DNA from: Geosiphon pyriformis
Lineage: Eukaryota > Glomeromycota > Glomeromycetes > Archaeosporales > Geosiphonaceae
NCBI GenBank assembly: GCA_016748015.1
Contig: JAAOMT010000276.1
Coordinates: forward strand, 632,053 to 696,052
Reading direction: 5' to 3'
Length of the DNA stretch: 64,000 nt
The translations under genes were made by a program, and so were the position numbers. Below, one piece after another: positions 9,331 through 22,300 of the stretch. The notes beneath the pieces are model-generated. The model saw nothing but the letters and a program-made list of their open reading frames with translations, was not told where the DNA came from and did not search any database. Within the stretch, counting starts at the first letter, position 1, and each line of letters starts with the position of its first letter.

Positions 9331-12021
9331 AATTTAAAACAAATATCAATATAATAATAATAATATTTTTATTTTTTATTATTTTTTTAATTTAGATAAT
9401 TATTGGTTTTTGTAAAGTAAAAATCTAATAAACCAAATCAAACCAAATTTTGAATACTGTTTAAATTTAGTTTAAATTATGAATTGAACTTAAATTTGAT
9501 AAAATTAAAAAATATATATTTTTTGTATTATTTATCTATTAATTATTACTTTATTTAATAAAACAAAAAAATTGTAAATTATTTATTTATTGAAATAGTT
9601 TTTATTTTCCAACTTTAACATAATAAATAAATTTTTAAAATATGTTTTTTCTTTAAAATAGAGTATATACTGGCTATTATATACACATTAAATAACAGTT
9701 TTTTGTTAAATAAAAATTTTAATAATATTATAATATTAGTTATATAATTTACATTAAAAACAGACTTTAATAATAATAATAATAATAATAAACTTAATAA
9801 AATTAATAATTATATTTTTAAAAAAATAACCAATAAAAAAATAAATATAATAGCATAATAAAAAGTATATTGCAAAAAATATATATTTAAATTATTATTT
9901 TTATTAAAAATTTGATATTTAAGTATATTAAACACAATTTTTTTATTATATATATATAATTTATAATTACTTAACAATCTAAAAATTATTTGTTGCTTCT
10001 AAATATATTTTTTCTATAAATAAATATATGCTTGCAGATATAAAATTTTGCTTAATGTCTAAAATTATAAGTACAATACAGTATTTTTAATTATAGATGC
10101 AAAAATTATTAAAAAAATTAGTTAATATTATAATATTTTTAATAATTGAATTCGAATATACTTATAAATTTTAAATTGAACTTGTTGTTTAGATTGAATT
10201 TAATTCAAATTTAGTAATTTTAAGTTTAATTCAAGTTTAAATTCGAAATTTAGCTAAAATTTTTATTTGATTTAATTTAATAATTTAATTAAATTTAGAT
10301 TAAATCAAACCAAATATTAAACCTTTATTTATATTATTAAATTACTTATTTTAATTTTTAGTTTATTAAAAACAAATAATAATAATAATATATATTTACT
10401 AAATTTAATACATTAAAACAATAATTTTTAATTATAATTATTAATAATTAAAAACTTATTAAAAAAGCAAAAACCACCAAAATAAACCAATTATTAATAT
10501 TAATTTTTATATTATAAAATTCAAATATATATTTTAAAATAATAGTTTTTAATTATAATTAATTAATATAAAAAACATTAAATTATGTATTTTAATATTA
10601 ATACTTATATTAATATTTAAAAAAACAAAAATATTATTAATAATAATAAAAATAAAAAACACAAATTTTTTAAATTTTTTATAATAAACTTAAATTTTTT
10701 AATATAAATTTTTTTAATATGTAAATTTAATTACTATTTAATATGTAAAACAAAAAAATATCAACCAAATTAATAACTAAAAAAATTAAAATATTAATAG
10801 ATTTAACAATAAATCTAATTAATATAACTAATATATTCAACTTAAATTTTAAAAAAACCAATTTAAGACTAAATAAATAAAAAATTTATAATAATAATAA
10901 TAATAACAAAAATAATAAAAAAAATAATAATAAAAAAAATTAATAAAACAAAAATTTTGGTATAAAATTTAATTCTAATAAAATAAGATTTAAAAATCTT
11001 GATTTATTATAAATTTAAATAAAAATTTTGTAATATATTGTCAAATACCAACTAATTTTTAATGTAATTTAAGAAATTTTACTAAAAGCATTAAATATTA
11101 ATAGTAAATACATATTATGTAAAATAATAATAGCAAAAAAAAGAGTAAATTTAATAATTATTATAAATTTAACAATTTTAAAAATAAAAAAATAACAAAA
11201 TTAGCAAGTTTAACTTAAAAATAATATTTAAAAAAACTTAAAAGACAAATTTTATACAAAACAGTTTTATATTATTTTTAAATATTAATTTTATATTAAT
11301 AAAATTATATATAAACTAAAAAACAGTTTTAATATAAATTAATTTGATTTTAAAAGTAATATTATATATTAAAGTAAATATTAATAATTTTTTTTTAAGT
11401 ATTATTAAAATTAGTATTACCAAAAAACAAAAAAAAATTTATTCGGTTTTTATTTAATTAGTTTAATCTTTAAAATCAGATAATTTAATAAATTAATTTT
11501 GGTAAATATATTATTGTTAATATTATTAAAAAAAAGACTATTGTTTACAGCCAAATTTAGTTTAAATATTATAATTAGTATAATTTATAGTAAAATTAAT
11601 GTAATTATTAAAAAAACCAAGTAAAATTAATATTTTATTTTTTACAAAAAAAAAAAAAAACTTTTAAAGAAAAAAATAATAATTGCTTTTTGGCTTTAAA
11701 ATTTTAATTATTATTTAGATAGAATCTTAAGTAAAACTTTTATTTAAAACCAAAAAATGGTTTAAAATTAGCAAAAAAAAAATTATTATAATTATTTTAT
11801 AAAATTAATTTTAAAATTATAAATATTATTATTATTATTAAAATTTTATAATTATTATTTAAAAAAATATATAAAATTTATTATAAAATAATTGTTTTAA
11901 AAACAATTATTTAAATACTTAAATTTTAAAATAAAAAAATTTTGGATAATTTATTTATATAATTATTTAAATTTAAAAAAATATTATAATAATAAAATAT
12001 AAAATTTTTTTAATATTAATA

Positions 12022-12087
<66 letters not shown>

Positions 12088-12530
12088 ACCAAAAAAAATT
12101 ATATATTTAAGTAAACAACAAAAAAAAAAAGATTAGTTATGTATAGTTTATGTATAATTTAAATTTAATGTATTATTTTAATATTGTTTAAAACTATTTT
12201 GTAATTGGATTATATCTTAAAAAAAGTTTTTATTGAAAAAAAAAACTTTGTAAAATTAAAGTATTGTGAAAAATAAAAATAATAATAAAATAAATTCATG
12301 TTTAAGAAGAATACATGTAATATATATAAATATATATATATATATATCTTCTTTTTTTTTTATAAAAACTCATTATAAATTATTAACTAAAGAATTATTT
12401 ATTAAAATAAATCAAAAAGTTGTTAATTAAAAATATTTAAAAATATTTTATTAATTTTTATTTTTTATTATTTATTATTTTTAAAAATTACACAAAAGCA
12501 TAATAGTTGTTTACATTAAAAAAAAAAAAA
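9331..12530. other. AT desert with A-rich plus strand, no supported gene
   Basis: About 3.2 kb of extreme A+T content, with residual C more common than G on the plus strand. The nearby minus-strand LINEs show the same skew, so bleached minus-strand transposons are a reasonable guess. It contains trinucleotide runs and many stops in all frames. I could not match any segment to a named domain. Confidence 0.6.
12025..12086. repeat. (ATT)n microsatellite
   Basis: About 20 uninterrupted ATT units inside the AT desert. Confidence 0.95.
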
Positions 12531-12838
12531 AAAAAACCTTGTTTTTTTAAAAATAAACTAGTGAGTAAAATGATGATCATTTAATTTTCGATCAGATGAA
12601 GTAAGCAAGTATCACAATAAAATGATATTCCTTTTACATTGATAAATTTTCTGAATCTTTTTAAACTTTTTTAACAAGGATTCAGATAAAAACCACGATT
12701 TTCATCTTTCTCAGAGCAAAGATCTTTGATAACAGTGAGGGAGGTAGAAAATTGTAGGTAAATAAAAAATATGAGTGAGGCTTTGGTTGATTGAATAAAC
12801 TTAAATGGGAAATCAAAAATAAATGATAGGGAAGTGAA

Positions 12839-12841
<3 letters not shown>

Positions 12842-12934
<93 letters not shown>
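12842..12934. repeat. (AAT)n microsatellite
   Basis: About 31 units of aat, perfect until near 12935, at the left edge of the host island. Confidence 0.95.
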
Positions 12935-12935
<1 letters not shown>

Positions 12936-13079
12936 TAATGATAACGATAGTAATATTAATAATAATATTCTTAACAAGACTTTCATTCTCGTTTAAAATC
13001 CTTTTATTGAGATTTTATAATAACTATTAAAAACAAAAAGGATCGTATCACAGAAATATCCAATCAAAAAAAATTTATG

Positions 13080-13377
13080 NNNNNNNNNNNNNNNNNNNNN
13101 NNNNNNNNNNNNNNNNNNNNNNNNNNNNNNNNNNNNNNNNNNNNNNNNNNNNNNNNNNNNNNNNNNNNNNNNNNNNNNNNNNNNNNNNNNNNNNNNNNNN
13201 NNNNNNNNNNNNNNNNNNNNNNNNNNNNNNNNNNNNNNNNNNNNNNNNNNNNNNNNNNNNNNNNNNNNNNNNNNNNNNNNNNNNNNNNNNNNNNNNNNNN
13301 NNNNNNNNNNNNNNNNNNNNNNNNNNNNNNNNNNNNNNNNNNNNNNNNNNNNNNNNNNNNNNNNNNNNNNNNNNNNN
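13080..13377. other. Assembly gap (298 Ns)
   Basis: A run of 298 unknown bases. It is flanked by an A-rich stretch on the left and a 15-base A run on the right, so collapsed low-complexity sequence is a plausible cause. Confidence 0.99.
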
Positions 13378-13475
13378 TTGGAAAAAAAAAAAAAAAACAT
13401 TCAGAACCAATTATGATTTAATAGTTTTCATGCAGATCATATCTCGAATCAGGATACAATGTATTTAAATCACAT

Positions 13476-13476
13476 A

Positions 13477-13510
<34 letters not shown>

Positions 13511-13511
13511 T
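13476..13511. repeat. (CA)n microsatellite
   Basis: Imperfect acacatac units followed by a run of about 13 CA dinucleotides. Confidence 0.9.
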
Positions 13512-14111
13512 AATTATATTTAGAATTTCAGTAGTAATTTGATGAAAAAAGAATTTATATTTTTATTACTTGTGAGAATAATATGAAACGATTAAAAAAA
13601 AAAAATTTTTTTTTCAGAAACTGCATCAAATAATTCCTGCATACATTTATACATGGTTAAATTCTATTTCCAAAAAAAACAAACAGATAAAGTTAGATTA
13701 GAATCCACGCGATCAGAAATTATTCATGTATATCATCGACTTAGTGAACGAGTTACGAGAGGTAAAAAAAAATGCTAAGAGAAAAACAAAGATGAGTAAT
13801 GGGAACGGGTTAGTGAGACTGATCTTTATTACATGTTCACAAGCATATATGACAAATAATAGATTGAATGATTTTTATAATAATGAATCAAAAATATTTG
13901 TCACATATAGTAACGGAAATGTTTAAACATATTCTCCAAATTAGCCTAATATAATATTTTTAATGCTTGAATTAAAATAAATAAATAAATAAATAAAAAT
14001 AAAAACAATTATTAAAAGAAAAAACAAAGACAATTTTATCGAGCAGTTCACTAAATATCATTTCAAGTTACAAATGATAATCAATTTAATTTGGCCAATC
14101 CCAATGGTGTC

Positions 14112-14161
14112 AGTGAGTGAGTGAGTGAGTGAGTGAGTGAGTGAGTGAGTGAGTGAGTGAG
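14112..14161. repeat. (GTGA)n microsatellite
   Basis: About 12 perfect tetranucleotide units in non-coding sequence upstream of the GH16 gene. Confidence 0.95.
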
Positions 14162-14385
14162 CCAACCGAAATGAATGTATGCTAATCAAATATGCCGTAA
14201 AATGCCCTTAATTAATACTTGAAATGTGTTATTAAACAATTCCCCTCATTTAATATTCTATTAAAAATTCAAATTCAAATTCAAATAAAGTTATGAAAAA
14301 TTGGATCCGCTGCTCCTTATATTGTTTCCATTTCAAAAACTTTACGAGAGTGGTCAGTTTAAGAATAGAAACAACACTAAAAGTA

Positions 14386-14445
14386 GTAACAGCAATAGTA
14401 ACAGCAGTAGCAGTAGCAGTAGCAGTAGCAGTAGCAGCAGCAGTG
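14386..14445. repeat. (CAGTAG)n/(CAG)n repeat
   Basis: A run of gcagta units ending in cagcagcag. It creates a spurious Val-Ala repeat in an open frame. It lies about 310 bases upstream of the GH16 start. Confidence 0.85.
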
Positions 14446-14641
14446 AATCATAAAATTGAAAGTATTCACATCTTCAAATATTATCAACAAAGAGAAGACT
14501 ATGGAACGGCAAACAAGGCTCAGTTTCTATATAAAGTCATCATTTCCTCGTTTGCCTCAAATTTTTTATTATCCTAATTCAAAATAAATAAAAGAGTCTA
14601 AAAATTTTTCTTTCGAGAAAATAAACTTCACATTCTTTTTC

Positions 14642-14650
14642 ATATAAAAT
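14642..14650 (+). promoter_or_regulatory. Putative TATA box of the GH16 gene
   Basis: The motif atataaaat is 106 bases upstream of the start codon. It is followed by a CT-rich leader of about 85 bases (cccctctcat, repeated ccctccat), a common arrangement in highly expressed fungal genes. The transcription start is not visible from sequence alone. Confidence 0.5.
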
Positions 14651-14753
14651 CCCCTCTCATCATCCCTCCATCCCTCCATCCCTCTCATTATTCCTTTCTT
14701 TTCATAATCTTTTTTTTTCTCTCTCATCATATTACAAATCTAATAAATAAGAA

Positions 14754-15661
14754 ATGGCCCGTCTTGCAAAACTTAGTTTACTTCTAGTCTTGGCCCTTGC
14801 AATTGCCAATGATGTAATCTCTCATCCCCATTCTTCAAATAAGAAAACCAATTCTTTGCAAAAATCAAAATCTTTACCTCATTATTCCTTCTCCCCATCA
14901 TCATCATCATCATCATCATCAAAAAATAAAAAGATCTCTTATAAAACAAAAAAACCTACTAATAAATCCAACAAAAAGAAAAAACCCACTAGTAAAAGAC
15001 AATCTAATTCTTCTCCGAAAGTTGAACAGCCTTCCAATCCTAACAACACCAACACCAACAGCAACACCAACACCAACACCAACACCAACACCAACACCGA
15101 CACCAACACCAACACCAACACCAACACTAACACTAACACTAACACCAACACCAACACCAACACTAACACTAACACTAACACTAACACTAACACTAACACT
15201 AATCCTTCTGGAAAAAATATTTGTCGTTCATTTACTGAGACTTTTGACAAAGATACAATTGTCGAATATAAATCATACAATGGTAACCCGAAATCCGCAA
15301 ATTGGATCAATTTATCCGGAACAAAAGAAACCTATGATATCTCAGATGGACAATTGAATATGCATATACTCCCACCGAAATCATATGTAGTAAATACCAC
15401 CGCTTATCATCCGTTCAATTCGGCTCTTGGTTCTGGTTTGACCTTAAATTCTACATATATGATGCATTATGGAACAGTGTCAGCAAAGATTAAGAGTAGT
15501 AATGTTGGTGGTGTGGTTACAGCTTTCATTGTGAGTATTTTAAATCAGTCATCAATTAATTAATAATCAATTAATTAATTTCAATGATTCAACTTTTTAA
15601 ATGAATGATAATATTTTTCAAATCACTAATTATAAAAATTATTTCTTTTTTACCTCTTACC

Positions 15662-15700
<39 letters not shown>

Positions 15701-16137
15701 AGACAATGTCACCAAACGGAGATGAAATCGATTGGGAACTCGTAGGAAAAGATGTCAGTAACGCTCAAACTAATTGGTACTGGAATGGTTTAATTCAATG
15801 GGGTGTTCATGGTGGGGTACATCCTATCACCGGTCCTGGAATCTCAGATGCTTTCCATACCTATGCCATCAACTGGACCCCTGAAGCTATTACTTGGTCT
15901 ATTGATGGTAATTCCGTACGTACCTTAACCCCAGCTGATACTATGGTCAATGGAACCGCACAATATCCAAGTCACCCAAGTTATATTCAATTGGGCTTGT
16001 GGGACGGAAGTGGTGCTGCGGGTACCGCCGAATGGGCTAATGGTCCTATCGATTGGTCTGCTCAGACTCAAAAGCCCACCACGCAAGTCTCAGAGATTCA
16101 AATCGCTTGTGATCCTGCATATAATACCGTTATTTAA
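14754..16137 (+). CDS. Secreted GH16 chitin-glucan transglycosylase-like protein (CRH family), two exons
   Basis: Predicted CDS join(14754-15530, 15703-16137) gives 403 residues. Residues 1-23 form a signal peptide (KLSLLLVLALAIA core). A Ser run (about 49-56) and a Lys-rich linker follow, then an Asn-Thr dipeptide repeat (about 97-150), then the GH16 domain (about 157-400). The exon junction restores TAFITMSPNGDEIDWE: Glu267 nucleophile, Asp269 helper and Glu271 acid/base in the DEIDWE signature of CRH enzymes. Further family blocks are FHTYAINWTPEAITWSIDG and GLWDGSGAAGTAEWANGPIDW. CRH proteins cross-link chitin to beta-glucan in the fungal wall, so this one probably acts outside the cell. 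No C-terminal hydrophobic GPI signal is present, so it is likely soluble or held by the repeat. The start is well placed (gaaATGG) after a CT-rich leader. Only two Cys flank the domain (157 and near 395). It is the only convincing host gene here. Confidence 0.93.
15043..15203 (+). repeat. Coding 6-bp minisatellite (Asn-Thr repeat)
   Basis: About 27 units of aacacc or aacact encode an alternating Asn-Thr linker in the GH16 protein. Blocks of aacacc alternate with blocks of aacact, showing expansion by units of several repeats. The threonines are candidate O-glycosylation sites, as in linkers of other fungal wall proteins. Other-frame readings (Pro-Thr, Thr-Leu, antisense Leu-Val) are artefacts of the repeat. 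Confidence 0.95.
15531..15702 (+). other. Phase-0 spliceosomal intron in the GH16 gene
   Basis: The donor is gtgagt and the acceptor tag; the 172-base intron is removed between codons 259 and 260. Joining restores the conserved T-A-F-I-T-M-S segment, and the unspliced frame stops shortly after the donor. An array of about 14 cat/tca units (15661-15700) directly abuts the acceptor and replaces a normal polypyrimidine tract. Confidence 0.93.
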
Positions 16138-16788
16138 ACGAGTTATCTGATTGAACTCTTTTTTTATTTTGGATTTATTTAAAAAGTTTTTTTTTTATTT
16201 CCTTTGGGGATTATTATTTTATGAAAAATTGCATTTCACATTATTATTATCATTATTATAATTATAATTATTATTATTATTATTATTATTTTTATAACAT
16301 TATTTTTATCTTATTATTATCACATTATTATCACTATTATTATCACTATTATTATTATTATTAAACTATTTATTATTGACCTTTATATTATTAACTCAAC
16401 ATTTTTTATTTTTTTTGAGTACATAAAAAACGGACTTTTGTTTATAAAAAACCTCAATATTTAAAATTCACTTGACAATAGTGCAAGAAAAATTTAGCTT
16501 ATTATAGTTTGATAGAAAGTGAAATAGACTATATTAGATTTCTTTAAATAATAATATTATTAGAATTTGAGATTTATTAAAGAAAAATAAAAGAGAAAGA
16601 GGTATTTAAATTTTGAATAATTAAAAAGTTTTGATACTTCTGACAGAAAATGTCGAAAATTAAAAATTGCATATTAATTTTACTACACGTATTTGGATTG
16701 ATGATATCATTAAATTCCTTGATTATTATTGATGTTTGGAAATTCTAAGAAAATCTAAATGATTTATTTGTTTATATCGTGACTGATG

Positions 16789-16831
<43 letters not shown>

Positions 16832-17700
16832 ATCTTTTTTATGATTAAAATAAGATCAATACATTTTAATACTATTTTTTTCAAACTCAACTTCTCAACG
16901 TTTTGAACTTTCCTATCAATTTTGTCTTTGATTTTCCATTTTGCCAAGTGTCACGTACATTTTTATTTTGGCCTTTTAACTGTAAAGAAACTTTCATGCC
17001 TCTTACTCCCATGACCATTATCAAGAATTTCTAGAAGTGAAGAGTGGAATTCAACAAAAAAATAATGTTTGAGAAATTTTTCTTTAAAACAGGTTGTAAC
17101 TTGTAAAGAATATAGGAGGTTTACCATATGATTAACTCTCCTTTTTTTAAAACTTGATTTCCCAATTCCTAAATAGATTTCAACTCGTAAATATCGATTC
17201 GATTTTTGTATTTGTTGTTATTATTGTTGTCGTTGTTGTTGTTGCTGTTATTATTATTGTTGTTGTTGTTGTTGTTGTTTTTGTTTTTACGATCAGCTGC
17301 AGGTGTAGAGAAACAAAAGGAGTTTGATTACTTGTACAATATAAAAACATTTTATGTTGAAAAAGCCCCAAAAGACTTTCAGATCCTCGGGTTTTTTGGG
17401 AATCTTCGACAATAATCAATTTAATTCTTAAAAAGTTGGCTTAACAAGAATCTTGAAAACTCCCACATTTCCATATTGATGTTAGATTTTATTTGGGTCT
17501 CACAAACTATTTTCATTTCAGACATTTGAACTTTATTTTTGTTGATATCCTGGTTACTGGGTGATTAATAATGATGATGATGATGATGATGGTAATTATG
17601 TTGATGGTGTTATTTTTATTAAAAATCATATTTGCATCCTCGTTGTTAGTTTGGTACGAATAGTTTTCTATTATCTGTTATTTAATTTCGATATTGTAAA
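16138..17700. other. 3' flank of GH16 and intergenic DNA, microsatellite-rich
   Basis: It holds runs of tta/att (16240-16370), (aat)n at about 16784-16829, ttg/tta runs (about 17206-17283) and gat repeats (17569-17591). No open frame with recognisable content is present. The 3' processing site of the GH16 gene probably lies in the first few hundred bases but cannot be pinned down. Confidence 0.6.
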
Positions 17701-18597
17701 AATAAAAATATTTATGTATTAAATTTTTTTTTTATTAATAGCCATTTTAAAATGAATTTAATAATTAAATTAAATTTTTAATAATTTTTTTTTGAACAAA
17801 ACTACTATTTTTATAGTTAATAATTATTGTTTTTTTTAACCTCTTTTTTTTTGGTTTTTATTAATTTACAAATACAAAAAAATAATTCTCAAAATTTTGT
17901 TATATATTATTTATTTATTTATTTATTTTTCTCTTTTTTATTCATTGTTTTTATAAAAATAATAATAAAAATATGCTTTAGTTTTTTTTTAAAATATATA
18001 TATATAAATTTTGTGTGTTATTAATTTTAATTAAAATATGAAATTATAAAATATGACAAATAATAATTACATGAATTATAATTAATTGTATTGTTATTAA
18101 TTAAAAAAAAATTTTGATTTAAATAATTATAATAAATTTATGTTTTTTTTAAAAAAAAAATACTGAAAAACTAAATATATCATTACATTTTTTTTAATTA
18201 TGGGTTTTTTTTAAATAATTAAAAATTCTTACAAAATAATAATTTTTTTTTTTTAGTTTTTAATATAATTATTTAATTTTTTGTATATATATATACATTT
18301 TTTTAAAATTAATAAAAGTTTAATATATATAAATTAATATAATTATTTACATAAATTTAAAATAAATTATACAAATTTTTAAATTTAATTTTTATTAATA
18401 TATATATATTCTAAATTTTATTATAAATACAACTTATATAATTTTATTACATAATTAGTTATTTAGAATAAATAAATAAATAATTATTTATTTAACAAAC
18501 TAAAAAATTTTAAAAAAATTATTAAAAAAATTTTTTTTTCTTATATTTTATAATATATTAAATTCTGATTAATTTACATATAATTATAAATAATTAA
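17701..18597. other. AT desert, no gene seen
   Basis: Extreme A+T sequence starting abruptly after the host island. No domain is recognisable. It forms the insertion site of the truncated LINE L2. Confidence 0.65.
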
Positions 18598-19325
18598 ATT
18601 TTTTTTTTATTTTAACAAGTGCAGCCTAACCACTATCTAGTATACAGAGATAAAGCAAAATATTCCAAACTAAATGTGGCTCATATGCTTATTACATATA
18701 ACTGATCACTTAAGCCCATCAAGGCAACATTACACACTCATCAGAACCCCCTTACTATTATCCAAACCAGAAAAAAACAAACAACACTTACGTAAACCAA
18801 AACTGACAGCAAAAGACTTCACTATATTTAGCATATAAACAACACCATCAGATAGCAACCTGGACAGATCTCATGGTAAAGCAAAATTCTCATCATCATT
18901 GTAAACTAGACCAACCTTTTCCATACCAATCCTAAACTTAGATCTCAACAGCCACAGACAATCATGATGGTTACCTACAAAATAACAAACAAACTTGACA
19001 ACAATTAACCAGGCCTTTTTTCTATCACCAAAAATAGAAACAGCCTCATCAATCCAATCTCAAAAAACAAAACCCTTGCACAAAACAGCATATATACTGA
19101 CATCTAAAGCATTTGCAAGTGTGTTTAGCACTGAGGATGATGCAAGAAGATAAACATCTGCCAAAGATTTCTACAATCTAATATGATCAGCCATGATCTC
19201 CAAATGTAAAAAAGAATTCACAGAACACGTGAAAGCATGATCAGAAAATTTGATGTTACCATACATCAGATACAAAACACTCAGATAACCAATGTTATAC
19301 AATTTCTTATGGACAACCATTAATT
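18598..19325 (-). mobile_element. LINE L2: 5'-truncated, subfamily B 3' end
   Basis: The stretch has ordinary composition amid A/T desert and matches the 3' end of L4 (34240-34955) on the minus strand, including gtgcagcc, aaccactatcta and aatgtggctcat. It ends at a T-rich run (A-rich tail on the sense strand) at 18598. Homology stops at about 19320. This is the classic structure of a 5'-truncated LINE insertion. It holds the C-terminal ORF2 tail and 3' UTR in broken frames, and seems younger than its surroundings. Confidence 0.85.
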
Positions 19326-22300
19326 TATTATATTATTTAATCTTAAAAACTAAAGTATTTTTTTATTTTTTAAATTTATTACAAATTAAAAATTTTTTAA
19401 GTAAATAGTTTTTATTTTAATATTTAATAAAATTATTAATTTAAAGTTAATTATAAAAAATAATGTTAAAATTTTTTATATAAAATTTGTATTTCAAGTT
19501 TTCTTGAATATTTTTATTTAAATTAAACTTTTTGGTTCTTTTTTTCTTTTTTATTATTTTTAATATTATGAAATTTTTATGGTATTTGTTTCTGTTTTTT
19601 TTGTTATAATTTTATAGAATATTTAGTTAAATATTTTTTAAACAAAATTAAAAATATAATGATAAAATTATAAATATTAAACTAAAGTTTACTGGTTTAT
19701 AACAATATATTATTATGTATTTTAAGTTTTTTGAAATTATTAAAACTGTTTTTATTTGTTAATTAATTTTAATAATAAAAATTAATATTAAAATCTTTTT
19801 TTTTATTAATTAAATTTTATTTAAAAATCAAATTAATTGATTTTTTTTGGTTATACAGTTTTTAAAATCAATAATTTGATTTTTTAAGTTGACAGCTAAA
19901 TTTATTTTAATTTTCGGTTTTATAATACTAATTATTATTAATAGTTTGTTATTATTATTATTTTTAAGTTTAAAAAAATTTTTAATAAAATTATTATTAA
20001 AATTAATATCTTATATAAAAAATATATATATAATAAAAAACTTTTAAATATTAGTATTATTACAAATATTAAAGTTTAAATTATTTGGTTCTTGTTTGTA
20101 AAAATGTTTTTTTTTTTTGGTTTTTCTAAAAAGTTTGTTAAATTTTTTGTTAATTATTTTACTAAATTTTTATTAATTATTTTACTAAATTTTTTATATT
20201 TTATCTTAAAATTGCTACTTTTTTAATAATATTATATTTTAATTTGTTTAGTATTTTTTTTTAATAAAAAATATAAGTTTAAATTGGGTTTTTTGGAATT
20301 CAAACCTCAAAATTTATTTGTTTTAATTAAATTTATAATAATAAAATTTGGATTTTTAGTAAATTTAATTGCTTTTTTTTAACTGTCAAAATTAATTTTG
20401 CCATAAATATTAAAGATTATTTTATTTTTTTAAAAGTTTAAATTAATTGTATTGTTAATTTAATTATTATTGTGCTTAAAAATTTTAACTAAATTAAAAA
20501 CAAACACAAAACTTAAATTGTAAATACTATTATTAAAAAAAATTTTTACCTTTAATTATAGTTATTTTGTTAACAATATTTTTAATTTACTGTTTTTATA
20601 TTGTTACTAGAATTTGACATAATTTGTTAATACTATATTGTTTATAAAATATTTTTAAAAAAATACTGTAAATTAATATTTAAATTCAAATTTGTTTAAA
20701 CAATTGCTATTTAGTTTAAACTATAAGAAATTTTCAGATATAATAATATAAGTCTTAGAAAGATTGTTTGAAATTAATTTAAGACTGTTTATTTAATAAT
20801 TTTTTATTTTATTGTTTTTTGAAATACAAATCTAATGACTACTTTTTTGGTTTTATAAAATCTAAAAATTAATATTTCCTATTTTGAATTCAGTATTACG
20901 AATTAACTAATAAATTAACAGTTAATAAGTAAACAATTGTGAGATTTTATAATTTTTCAACATAGTAAATAAAAAAACTTGTCTTAAATTAATTATTTAG
21001 AGTTAAAAAAGACTTGTTTTTGTGAATGGAATTTTTATTTTAAGTATAAAAAATAGTACTATACTAAATATTAATTATAAAATATATTTTTTAAAAGAAA
21101 AAATCTCTTTTTTTATACAAGTTTTTATCATATCATTTTATGTTCTTAAACTTTTTGTTCTTTTTAAAATATTTACTAATTTTTATAAATAAATATAAAT
21201 AAATATAAATTTTAATAAATTATTTATTATTTCAAAAAACTTAAATCAATTTCAAATTTTAACTTAAATAACTTAAAATTGCTTTTGTATTCAAAATTCA
21301 GAATTTTATATATTCTAATTATGATATTTTGTTATATTTATAAATTAAAAATAATTGTTTGTGATAATTTAATATAAGAATTAAAACGTTATACTAATAA
21401 TAATTTCAATATTCGTGAAATTAGAATTTATAAAATGATTTGTAATACTCATTTTTTTAATTTATGTTATTTATTCTTTCCAAATAACTTTTTTTTAACA
21501 TTATTAATAATTTTGTTTTTACTTTTTAATTGTTTTTACTTTTTAATTGTTTTTAACAGTAATTATAACTTAAATTCCAGTTAATAATAATGTTTATGGA
21601 TTTAAAAGTTATAAATTAATTGTTATTAGTTATAAAAATATATATAAATTAAAAAATAATTGTTGTTTTTAAAGTAAAAAAACTAACCAATAACAAATAA
21701 TAACATATAATAACATAAAATAATGCAAAATAACATATAATAATATAAAATAATACATAATAATTAATAATAACATAAAATAATATAAAATAAAATTAAA
21801 TATTTCTTATTTTATTTTAACAATTCATAAATTAAATTTTTTTTATAAGTATTTTTGCAAATTATCTTTTTAATATTAAATATATTTAACATAATTGTAT
21901 TTTTAATAACTTAAACTAATTATTTTTAATTATAATAATTAACAGAATATTAATTCTTAATTTTTTATTTACAAGATATAAAATAATATTTAATAATTAA
22001 TTTGTACATAATACATAACTTAAAAAATAATACAATAATCTGCTTAGTTATTTGTTGTAATAATACTAATTTAAAAAATCTATAAAAATTAGTTATAAAT
22101 AAATATATTATTTTTAAAACAAAAGTATTTTTAATTAATATAAATAATTATTTTCTTAATTAAAACATTCAAAATACTTTTTATATTTTTCATATATATT
22201 AAACCAAAAATTATTCAAATATTACTTTAATTATTAGAAAACAAATTATTATAATTAATAATAGTAAAATACATACTATTATTAAACCAAAAAAAATTAT

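Larger units (their letters stand above)
12541..14640. other. Intergenic part of the host island, no supported gene
   Basis: Base composition returns abruptly to normal near 12541 after an A-run. The stretch holds a sequence gap and several microsatellites. Short open frames at 13726-13926 and 14293-14577 lack any recognisable domain; the second contains a repeat-derived Val-Ala run. No RNA gene was recognised. Confidence 0.6.

Noticed and set aside
12993-13421. ORFs spanning the gap
   Set aside because: They consist of unknown residues across 298 Ns; no real sequence supports them.
13726-13926. 66-codon ORF in the host island
   Set aside because: No domain, poly-Lys run, no promoter or splice evidence; lengths like this occur by chance.
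14939-15357. Pro-Thr, Thr-Leu and Leu-Val repeat ORFs
   Set aside because: These are other-frame and antisense readings of the aacac(c/t) repeat in the GH16 gene. The GH16 frame is fixed by signal peptide, domain and splice junction.
17827-18024. 65-codon Phe/Ile-rich ORF
   Set aside because: It arises from T-runs in A/T DNA; hydrophobicity is a by-product of composition.
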